From a virus, in the IMG/VR virus record IMGVR_UViG_3300028590_000013, positions 1 through 64,000 of that record: a stretch of DNA of 64,000 nt; one strand, given 5' to 3'. The notes below the pieces were generated by a model that was not told where the DNA came from, did not search any database, and saw only the letters and a program-made list of their open reading frames with translations. Shown here one piece after another: positions 8,607 to 14,727 of the stretch. Positions within the stretch are counted from its first letter, which is position 1; the number at the start of each line of letters is the position of its first letter. A program made the translations under genes and the position numbers.

Positions 8607-9611
8607 ATGAAGAGCGCAATCTATTCCGAACTCAGCAAGGCCGCAGGCATCAAATTCAAGACCGGTGAAGACCTGCAGGCTTACTTCATCGAACTCCTGA
8701 AGGGCATTGCCAGCCTCAAGGATCCCGAGTGGGACGCCCTCAGCGTCGAAGCCCAGGACTGGTACAACGCCGCCGCCAAGGCGAAGAACAAGAAGGAGCC
8801 CATCGTCGACTTCCCCGACCTGGAAAAGGAGAAGGAAGAGGAGGAAGCTCCCCGCCGCTCGCGCCGCAAGGCCGAAGAAGAAGAAGACGACAAGGGCAGC
8901 GAAGAGCTGATGCTCAAGGTGGGCGACGAAGTCACCGTGGTGAACGCCAAGGGCAAGGAACGCGTGGGCACGATCGTCGAGCAGGACGCCAAGATGCTTG
9001 TCATCAAGGACAACGGCGACGGCGAAGAATACGAATACACGCGCGCCACGCTGCAGTCGATCACCAAGAAGAACGGCGACGTCGAAGAAGACCAGCCGCG
9101 TCGTTCGCGCCGCAAGGCCGAAGAAGAAGACGAACCGGCCGTGCCCGAGATCAAGAAGGGCGACAAGGTCGTGGCCGTCACCAAGCGCGGCAAGACCATC
9201 AAGGGCGTGGTCGAGAAGATCAGCGACGACATGGTGAGCATCGACGACGGTGACGACGTCTGGGACTTCGAGAAGGAGCGCCTGGAAAGCCTGCTGCCCG
9301 ATGGCGTCACCAAGACCGTGAAGAAGGAAGAAGACGGCGACGAAGCCCCGCGCCGTGGCCGCACCTCGACCAAGGAAAAGGAAGAACCCAAGGAAGAAGG
9401 CGCGCGCACCCGCTCCAGCAACAAGGAAGGCGTGAGCATCGGTCAGCGTATCCGCGAGCTGATCGCCGAAGACCTCGACATCACCGAAGAAGCCATCGGC
9501 AAGCAGCTCAAGAAGGAAGGCATCGACTTCAAGGAGAATACGCTGAACCTGAACTACAAGGAATCGATGAAGTTCATCGCCATCCTGAAGGCAGCGAAGC
9601 GCCTGAAGTAA
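8607..9611 (+). CDS. Highly charged protein with two KOW/SH3-like repeats
   Basis: A protein of 334 residues. Two similar beta-barrel-like modules are visible: VGDEVTVVNAKGKERVGTIV (about residues 109-160) and KGDKVVAVTKRGKTIKGVV (about 188-235). Each follows a PRRSRRKAEEE linker, and a third charged linker precedes a helical C-terminal domain (about 280-334). The modules look like KOW/Tudor-type folds used by nucleic-acid or polymerase-binding proteins. The Arg-Ser and Lys-Glu arms resemble those of the SSB encoded further right. It stands alone between a promoter-like box and a terminator, which suggests high expression. Function unknown. Confidence 0.7.
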   Translation: MKSAIYSELSKAAGIKFKTGEDLQAYFIELLKGIASLKDPEWDALSVEAQDWYNAAAKAKNKKEPIVDFPDLEKEKEEEEAPRRSRRKAEEEEDDKGSEELMLKVGDEVTVVNAKGKERVGTIVEQDAKMLVIKDNGDGEEYEYTRATLQSITKKNGDVEEDQPRRSRRKAEEEDEPAVPEIKKGDKVVAVTKRGKTIKGVVEKISDDMVSIDDGDDVWDFEKERLESLLPDGVTKTVKKEEDGDEAPRRGRTSTKEKEEPKEEGARTRSSNKEGVSIGQRIRELIAEDLDITEEAIGKQLKKEGIDFKENTLNLNYKESMKFIAILKAAKRLK

Positions 9612-9637
9612 GCCGCGGCTTCGGCCGTTGACTCGAA

Positions 9638-9668
9638 GGGCCCCGGTATATATGCCTGGGCCCTTTTT
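9638..9668 (+). terminator. Intrinsic terminator with promoter-like loop
   Basis: GGGCCCCGG (9638-9646) pairs with CCTGGGCCC (9655-9663) with one mismatch, followed by TTTTT. The 8-base loop is TATATATG. It closes the unit of the KOW-like gene and lies 27 bases before queC. Confidence 0.75.
9647..9654 (+). promoter_or_regulatory. TATATATG box in terminator loop
   Basis: GTATATATG forms the whole loop of the terminator and lies 48 bases upstream of the queC ATG. It fits the AT-rich box family, so one element may end one transcript and start the next. Confidence 0.4.
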
Positions 9669-9694
9669 CATTTCCCCATCAAGGAGTTTCCAGA

Positions 9695-10555
9695 ATGAGC
9701 ACCAAAATCCTCGTCGTCCTCAGTGGCGGCCAAGACTCGACCACCTGCCTTGCCATCGCCATGCAGATGAAGGCCACCGGGCAGGTCGACGAAGTCCATG
9801 CCCTCACCTTCGACTACGGCCAGCGCCACCGCCGCGAAATCGACGCCGCCTACCAGATCGGACGGCTTGCCGGCGTCGACAGCCATGAGTTCCTCGAAGT
9901 CGGCGCCATCCTCAAAGGCACGAGCCCGCTCACGGATAGCAGCCAAGAACTCGAGCAATACGCGGACCACGACAGCATGGCCGCCATCATCGGCGACCGC
10001 GTGGAGAAGACCTTCGTGCCGATGCGCAACGCCCTCTTTCTAACCCTCGCCGCGAATCGCGCCGTGGTGATGGGGGCCAAGGCGATCATGACCGGCGTGT
10101 GCGAGGCCGACAACGCCAACTACCCGGACTGCCGCTATGACTTCATTAGCGCCCAGCAGGCGGCCATCAACGAGGCCTTGGGCTTCAGCGGCGGTGACGA
10201 TGGCTACATCGACATCATCACGCCGCTCATGTTCCTGAGCAAGGCGCAAAGCATCAAGCATCTGTTGAACATCGGTGGTGCCGAGCAATTCGCCTGGCTT
10301 GCCTTCAGCCACACGGCCTACGACGGCCAGTATCCGCCCCTGGGCAAGGATCACGCCACGGTGCTGCGTGCCCATGGCTTTGAAGAGGCTGGCTACCCGG
10401 ACCCCCTTATCTTGCGTGCCGTGATGGAGGGAGCCATGCCACGCCCCACCACGAAGAACTACGAGCGCGTGCCCCACGGCGTGATGCGCGCCATCGACGC
10501 TCACATCGCGACCAGCCTGAGCTGGTCGAAGGAAGGGGTGAAGAGCAATGGCTGA
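9695..10555 (+). CDS. queC: QueC-like preQ0 synthase lacking zinc cysteines
   Basis: A protein of 286 residues. QueC uses ATP to turn CDG into the amide ADG and then preQ0. The PP-loop SGGQDST (10-16) and the conserved CEADNANYPDCRYDF segment (136-150) are present. The C-terminal zinc region is not: where QueC normally has SCY, PCGXCXXC and LRAXGF, this protein reads SHTAYDG, PPLGKDHAT and LRAHGF (205-229), with no cysteine after C146. The surrounding frame is well kept, so this is substitution rather than deletion. The protein may be structurally adapted or may stop at the amide. The 3' end overlaps folE by 8 bases. Confidence 0.88.
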   Translation: MSTKILVVLSGGQDSTTCLAIAMQMKATGQVDEVHALTFDYGQRHRREIDAAYQIGRLAGVDSHEFLEVGAILKGTSPLTDSSQELEQYADHDSMAAIIGDRVEKTFVPMRNALFLTLAANRAVVMGAKAIMTGVCEADNANYPDCRYDFISAQQAAINEALGFSGGDDGYIDIITPLMFLSKAQSIKHLLNIGGAEQFAWLAFSHTAYDGQYPPLGKDHATVLRAHGFEEAGYPDPLILRAVMEGAMPRPTTKNYERVPHGVMRAIDAHIATSLSWSKEGVKSNG

Positions 10556-11156
10556 AAGCAAGGGCCCCTACAAGCGTTTCCAGCCCATGGTGGGTGGTGC
10601 CATCGACAGCGCCGCCTACGCCACGGAAGGCCTCTTGCGGGCCATTGGCGAGGATCCCACGCGCCCAGGCTTGCGTGAGACGCCGATGCGCGTTGCCAAA
10701 GCCTGGGCCGAGTGGACGAGCGGCTACAGCCAGGATCCCGGTGAGATCCTCAAGACGTTCGAGGATGGCGCTGAGGGCGTGGATGAGATGGTGGTGGTCA
10801 AGGACATCGAGATCTACAGCCACTGCGAGCATCACATGGCGCCCTTCTTCGGCGTGGCGCACATCGCCTACATCCCCAACGGCAAAATCGTGGGCCTCTC
10901 GAAGCTCGCTCGCCTTGCCGACATCTTCGCCCATCGCCTGCAGGTGCAAGAGCGCCTAACTAACGACATTGCCAATGCGCTGGTGGAGCACCTGAACCCC
11001 GTGGGCGTGGGCGTCGTCGTTGAAGCCCGCCACTTTTGCATGTGCTCGCGCGGCATCAAGAAGCAAGGCTCCTCCACGATCACCTCCGCGCTCCGCGGTG
11101 CCATCAAGGACAAGGCCGAGGCCCGCGCCGAGTTCATGGCCTTTGTGAAGGGCTGA
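10548..11156 (+). CDS. folE: GTP cyclohydrolase I
   Basis: A protein of 202 residues, close to the usual length. FolE converts GTP to dihydroneopterin triphosphate, the entry to both folate and 7-deazaguanine synthesis. Zinc ligands C93 and H96 (SHCEHHMAPF) and C164 (HFCMC) are in place, and the substrate loop GSSTITSALRG is intact. It directly follows queC and precedes the DpdA-like genes, which points to a modification role rather than folate. No queD was found in the window, so the host QueD would have to supply the intermediate step. Confidence 0.95.
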   Translation: MAESKGPYKRFQPMVGGAIDSAAYATEGLLRAIGEDPTRPGLRETPMRVAKAWAEWTSGYSQDPGEILKTFEDGAEGVDEMVVVKDIEIYSHCEHHMAPFFGVAHIAYIPNGKIVGLSKLARLADIFAHRLQVQERLTNDIANALVEHLNPVGVGVVVEARHFCMCSRGIKKQGSSTITSALRGAIKDKAEARAEFMAFVKG

Positions 11157-11157
11157 A

Positions 11158-11283
11158 ATGAACACGTGGATGGCCGGGGGAGATAACAGCACTTGGGCCT
11201 TCAAGGCTCGCCTGGAGGGCGACCATCCGCGCACGCTTCTCTCTTTCCATTACCTCTCTCTCTCTCTCTGGGCACGAGCATGA
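11158..11283 (+). CDS. 41-residue DpdA N-terminal-like mini-ORF
   Basis: Begins one base after the folE stop and ends in TGA overlapping the DpdA-core ATG (ATGA). The product starts with MNTWMAGGDNSTWAF and ends LLSFHYL-SLSLWARA. The strand-loop-strand layout (MAGG ... LLSFHYL) is what I would expect just before the FLDSGAYS strand with which the core begins. It is one base out of frame with the core; a -1 shift or loss of one CT unit at 11254-11269 would join them. Three similar mini-genes follow at 12642-13216. Confidence 0.6.
   Translation: MNTWMAGGDNSTWAFKARLEGDHPRTLLSFHYLSLSLWARA
11254..11269 (+). repeat. (CT)8 dinucleotide tract
   Basis: Eight uninterrupted CT units at the junction of the mini-ORF and the DpdA core. 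In the mini-ORF frame it encodes LSLSL. Loss of one unit (2 bases) makes the two frames continuous. Confidence 0.9.
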
Positions 11284-12080
11284 TTGATCCCTCCGAGTTT
11301 TCTTTCTTCCTCGACTCCGGGGCCTACTCGGCATGGAGTCGAGGCACGGCCATTGACATCGACGAGTACATCGCATTCATCAAGGCCAACATCGAGCACA
11401 TCGAGGTCTACGCCTGCCTTGACGTGATCCCTGGATCACCAGGGAAAGCGGCCACGGAGCGCGAGCGCCAACAAGCCGCAGAGGAGACGTGGAAGAACTA
11501 CCTCTACATGAAGGCTGAGGGCCTCGATCCCCTTCCCGTCTATCACTACGGAGAGGACTACGCCTTCTTCCAGCGCATGCTGGACTACGGCTGCGACTAT
11601 GTCGGCATTGGAGGCCTCGTGGGCGTTCCTGGAGCGATGCGCAAGTATTGGCTGGATCGCCTCTTCAAGCGCATCACCGATGCCGACGGAAAGCCGCAGA
11701 TCAAGACGCACGGCTTTGGCATGACGTCTGTCTCTCTGATCTTTCGCTATCCCTGGTATAGCGTAGACAGCACGAGCTGGATCCAGGCCACGGCCAATGG
11801 TGGCATCCTCTTGCCTGCAATGCGTGGCGGTGAGTTCGTCTTCAACGAAACTCCGATGACCGTGGCTGTGTCCAATCAGAAGGGCACCACTCAGCTGAGC
11901 CCAGCCATGCGCAGCATCGTTGATCGATGGCTGGCGGTGTGCGGCAAGACCTATGCGGAGGTCAGCGAGCACTACTACCACCGCGCCGTGTGCAATGTGA
12001 CCTTCTTCAAGATGGTCAGCGAAACCAAAGCCGCCTCGGGATTCAAGCCCGATGGCATCCGTAAGCAAAGCCTCTGGTAA
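11280..12080 (+). CDS. dpdA: DpdA-like DNA 7-deazaguanine transglycosylase (core)
   Basis: A core of 266 residues with the TGT-like barrel layout of phage DpdA proteins: FLDSGAYSAWSRG (D12), VYACLDVIPG (D48), LPVYHYGED (85-93), VGIGGLVG (108-115), KTHGFGM (142-148) and YSVDSTSW (D163). D12/D48 and D163 are candidates for the catalytic aspartates. The enzyme would exchange guanine in DNA for a 7-deazaguanine made by the neighbouring FolE, QueC and QueE. The N-terminus begins abruptly at the strand before FLDSG, and the missing part seems to be the overlapping 41-residue ORF. No ribosome site of its own is obvious, so translational coupling is likely. Confidence 0.8.
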   Translation: MIDPSEFSFFLDSGAYSAWSRGTAIDIDEYIAFIKANIEHIEVYACLDVIPGSPGKAATERERQQAAEETWKNYLYMKAEGLDPLPVYHYGEDYAFFQRMLDYGCDYVGIGGLVGVPGAMRKYWLDRLFKRITDADGKPQIKTHGFGMTSVSLIFRYPWYSVDSTSWIQATANGGILLPAMRGGEFVFNETPMTVAVSNQKGTTQLSPAMRSIVDRWLAVCGKTYAEVSEHYYHRAVCNVTFFKMVSETKAASGFKPDGIRKQSLW

Positions 12081-12090
12081 GGAGACCACC

Positions 12091-12642
12091 ATGGCAAAAG
12101 GAAACGTCAGCCCCCTTGCGAAGCGCTGTAAGGCCGACTATGAAAAGCTGGGCCGCCTCCACGCCCGCACAGGCGCCGCAAAAGTCCCCTTCCCCCGTGA
12201 TGCCAGTTCCTGGCAGGCAAAAGCCTATTGGGCCGCATACGACGCTGATAAGGCTGAAGAAGAGAAGACACGCGAAGCCTTCGGAACCGGTGAAGAAGAT
12301 ACGGCCCAAGCTGAGGAGTTCTTCGGCGTCATGGACAAACAAATAGGCCGCATTGCCGAGGCTGCGGGACTGAGCAAAGAAGAGCTGGTTGGGCAGCAGA
12401 AGCCTGCCAAGATCAGCGCGGTCGTGAAAGTGACCACGAACCTCCAGCCCAGCGGTGTTTTCGATTTGGGTCTTCTCTTCGGGATGGATCTGAGCGAACT
12501 GCCTCCAGGTGCACGCGAGCACGTGCGCGTCCTGCGAGTGGCCGTGCTTAAGGAGACCAAGCCCCAACGCAAACAGCGGCTCAAGGCGGCCATAACCCGT
12601 ATAGCCCTGCGCCACACCCCAACCGTCAAGGCGGCAAGCTGA
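12091..12642 (+). CDS. Hypothetical protein downstream of dpdA
   Basis: A protein of 183 residues with a clear AAGGAGACCACC ribosome site. The first 55 residues (HARTGAAKVPFPRDASSWQA, then KAYWAAYDAD) resemble short RMF-like or phage WxxAY segments, but this is weak. The rest is mixed, with an acidic helix and a basic C-terminus. The stop overlaps the next ATG (TGATG), tying it to the mini-gene cluster that follows. Confidence 0.65.
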   Translation: MAKGNVSPLAKRCKADYEKLGRLHARTGAAKVPFPRDASSWQAKAYWAAYDADKAEEEKTREAFGTGEEDTAQAEEFFGVMDKQIGRIAEAAGLSKEELVGQQKPAKISAVVKVTTNLQPSGVFDLGLLFGMDLSELPPGAREHVRVLRVAVLKETKPQRKQRLKAAITRIALRHTPTVKAAS

Positions 12643-12857
12643 TGCGCGTCTACCTTGCATCAGGCAACGCGAACTATGCCAGCGAAAATGATGGCTATGA
12701 GAAAGCGTTGCGGATGGCAGAGCACAAACACACCCTCTATAGTTTTATCTGCTTAACAGGCCTCCAGCGCCTCCCCATATATGAAAGTCTTTCTGGTAGT
12801 CGGAGCAGCGAACTCGTGGCACTCAAGCGGGTGGGGAGCCGCAGTAAGAGCGGCTGA
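12642..12857 (+). CDS. DpdA N-domain-like mini-gene A
   Basis: A protein of 71 residues. It starts MRVYLASGNANYASENDGYE and has TLYSFICL at about 31-38, the same strand-loop-strand plan as the 41-residue ORF at 11158. No FLDSGA core follows. The 3' part overlaps mini-gene B by 77 bases in another frame and looks unconserved. It may be a small domain protein or a decaying duplicate. Confidence 0.5.
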   Translation: MRVYLASGNANYASENDGYEKALRMAEHKHTLYSFICLTGLQRLPIYESLSGSRSSELVALKRVGSRSKSG

Positions 12858-13062
12858 AGTCGACCGCGTGCTCGTGAGCTTCGTGGAGTACGTCAAGAGC
12901 CAACGGCAAGCCATGGCTATTGAAGTCCCCTCAGGAGCCTATGCCCCAATCATCAACCGTGACGCTCGCGCCGTTGAAGAGTTCGCAGGCCTCTTGAACC
13001 TGGGGCGCAATCTTCGGGAGACCTTGGAGGGTGACGATGAAGATCTTCCTCGCCGGGCTTGA
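12781..13062 (+). CDS. DpdA N-domain-like mini-gene B
   Basis: A protein of 93 residues. It starts MKVFLVVGAANSWHSSGWG and continues to RVLVSFVEYV (about 30-39), again the N-terminal plan alone. A longer acidic helical tail follows (RDARAVEEFAGLL). No strong ribosome site; it may be reached by coupling from mini-gene A, which overlaps its start. Confidence 0.5.
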   Translation: MKVFLVVGAANSWHSSGWGAAVRAAEVDRVLVSFVEYVKSQRQAMAIEVPSGAYAPIINRDARAVEEFAGLLNLGRNLRETLEGDDEDLPRRA

Positions 13063-13216
13063 TGCCAGCCACCTTGCAAGCAGGACCAACGGCTACACCC
13101 AGAGCGCCCACGTCTTCCCCCACGTTCTCGTTTCATTCTTTTTCTACGTCGATCCACAGAGTCATGCGCGGCAGAGCCCGCAGAACATCATCCCACCCGT
13201 GAAGGAAACCAAGTGA
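13037..13216 (+). CDS. DpdA N-domain-like mini-gene C
   Basis: A protein of 59 residues. It starts MKIFLAGLDASHLASRTNGY and reaches HVLVSFFFYV near 30-39, the best match of the four to a DpdA-type first strand pair, then ends in a Pro-rich tail. The ATG at 13037 follows GGAGGGTGAC. The stop overlaps the next GTG (GTGA). Confidence 0.55.
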   Translation: MKIFLAGLDASHLASRTNGYTQSAHVFPHVLVSFFFYVDPQSHARQSPQNIIPPVKETK

Positions 13217-13617
13217 ACAAGAAGCTCTATCTCTGCGGCCCCATTCATGGGCTTAGCGACGCCGAGTGCAACAACTGGCGCAAGTATGTCACCGCCAAGT
13301 GGAGCGGCGGCGTGATCGATCCCATGCGCCGTGATGCCCGCGGTCGCATGCACGAGCCGGGCGTTGCCAAAGAAGTCGTGGAGGCCGACAAGGCGGACAT
13401 TCTCGAAGCCTCGGCGGTCATCGTTTACTACGCCTTCCCCAGCGTGGGAACGAGCATGGAGATCCTCTTCGCCTGGGAGCAGCACAAGCCCATCATCGTC
13501 GTCAATGCCTCCATGCAGTACGACAAGGATCTCAGCCTGTGGCTGCAGTACCACGCCACGGTGATCGTCACCGGCCTGGACCCAGCTCTCCGCTATCTCG
13601 AAGCCGCTTACAACTGA
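13213..13617 (+). CDS. Nucleoside 2-deoxyribosyltransferase-like protein
   Basis: A protein of 134 residues, the size of this family. It shows the N-terminal strand with YLCGPIHGL, an ADILEASAVIVYY strand and the SVGTSMEILFAW segment that carries the catalytic glutamate in NDT enzymes. Such proteins move or hydrolyse bases on deoxyribose; related phage and bacterial proteins also act on modified or damaged nucleotides. Its place next to the DpdA cluster suggests a role in handling the displaced or modified base, but that is inference. GTG start overlapping the upstream stop. Confidence 0.7.
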   Translation: MNKKLYLCGPIHGLSDAECNNWRKYVTAKWSGGVIDPMRRDARGRMHEPGVAKEVVEADKADILEASAVIVYYAFPSVGTSMEILFAWEQHKPIIVVNASMQYDKDLSLWLQYHATVIVTGLDPALRYLEAAYN

Positions 13618-13628
13618 AAGGAAAAGCC

Positions 13629-14723
13629 ATGCCCACCATCAAACGCGAACTCATCCTGAAGACAGCCAACCTCGTGCGCCCAGCCCTGGCCACGGCGGCC
13701 TACATCCCAGCGCTGACGCACATCAGCTTCGACGGCGAATACGCGACGGCCTACAACGACATCTCGGCCATCTCGGTGCGCTGCAAAGCTGACGTGGGGC
13801 GCTGCGTTCCCGGTGACCTGCTCATCCGAGGCCTTGGCAGTTTCGGCGGCGACGAGATCGCTCTCCAGACCGGACCCAACGAAGAACTGGTGATGTCGAG
13901 CGGGCGCGGCGCCAAAGTCAAGCTCCCCACCCTCAAGCTCAAGGACTTCCCCTACCAGCCGCCTGAGGTCAACGCAAAGAAGGATGCCCCCATCACGATT
14001 GATGCAAGCATCCTCAAGGGCATTGAGCGATGCCTCATGAGCGTTAACAACGACCCCACGCACCCCGCGCAGATGGGCGTCACCCTGGACAGCGACGACA
14101 ACGGCGAAGCCCTCCTCTTCAGCACGGACAACTTCACGATCAGCCGCTATCAGACCAGCAGCGAGATCCGCCTCCCCGGCGACACGCCGGTGATCCTGCC
14201 CCGCTTCTTCTGCGAGCAGCTCATCAGCCTCTCGCGTGCCTTCCCCGCCGAGAAGATCCAGCTCTTCCTGCTGGGCGGTGCCCTCTTCGCCACCTTCGGC
14301 GAAGCCGCTGAACTCTTCAGCAAGACCCCCGTGGATCTGGAGCCCCTCGACTTCCCCACGATGATGGGCAAGCACGTGAAGCTCAAGGGCCTCAAGGATC
14401 AGCTCTTCCCCATCCCCGACTCCTGGGAGTCCGCCTTTGGCCGCGCCATGCTGGTGCTCGGCAGCGAAGACGACAAGGCCGTGAAGGTCACGCTCGGCGT
14501 CGACACGATCCAGCTCCTCTCGACTTCTCCGATGGGTGAGGCCGACGACGAGATGAAGTACGAAAGCGGCGACGGTGACCCTGACAAGCCCTTTCACGTC
14601 GACCCGGCCCTCATCATCCGCGCTTCCAAGAGCTGCGCGCTGCTGGGTTTCACGGATCGTGTCGTCATAATGGCCGACAAGGATCTCGCCTTCACTCACA
14701 TCGTTGCGCACTGCTCGAAGTAA
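13629..14723 (+). CDS. DnaN-like sliding clamp
   Basis: A protein of 364 residues, near the length of bacterial beta clamps and longer than T4 gp45. Three repeats of similar beta-sheet character are visible, with GDLLIRGLG in the first, PAQMGVTLDSDDNGEALLFS in the second and a C-terminal VVIMADKDLAFTHIVAH. A GAAAGGAAAAGCC ribosome site precedes the ATG at 13629. The clamp would tether the polymerase encoded immediately downstream. Clamp loader ATPase lies at 17566. Confidence 0.82.
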   Translation: MPTIKRELILKTANLVRPALATAAYIPALTHISFDGEYATAYNDISAISVRCKADVGRCVPGDLLIRGLGSFGGDEIALQTGPNEELVMSSGRGAKVKLPTLKLKDFPYQPPEVNAKKDAPITIDASILKGIERCLMSVNNDPTHPAQMGVTLDSDDNGEALLFSTDNFTISRYQTSSEIRLPGDTPVILPRFFCEQLISLSRAFPAEKIQLFLLGGALFATFGEAAELFSKTPVDLEPLDFPTMMGKHVKLKGLKDQLFPIPDSWESAFGRAMLVLGSEDDKAVKVTLGVDTIQLLSTSPMGEADDEMKYESGDGDPDKPFHVDPALIIRASKSCALLGFTDRVVIMADKDLAFTHIVAHCSK

Positions 14724-14727
14724 AGCC

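Noticed and set aside
11158-11283. Canonical -1 slippery heptamer joining the mini-ORF to DpdA
   Set aside because: I looked for X-XXY-YYZ in phase and found none; repeat-length change or coupled re-initiation fits better.
12773-12783. CATATATG as another AT-rich promoter box
   Set aside because: It overlaps the ATG of mini-gene B, leaving no room for a leader, and lies inside mini-gene A.
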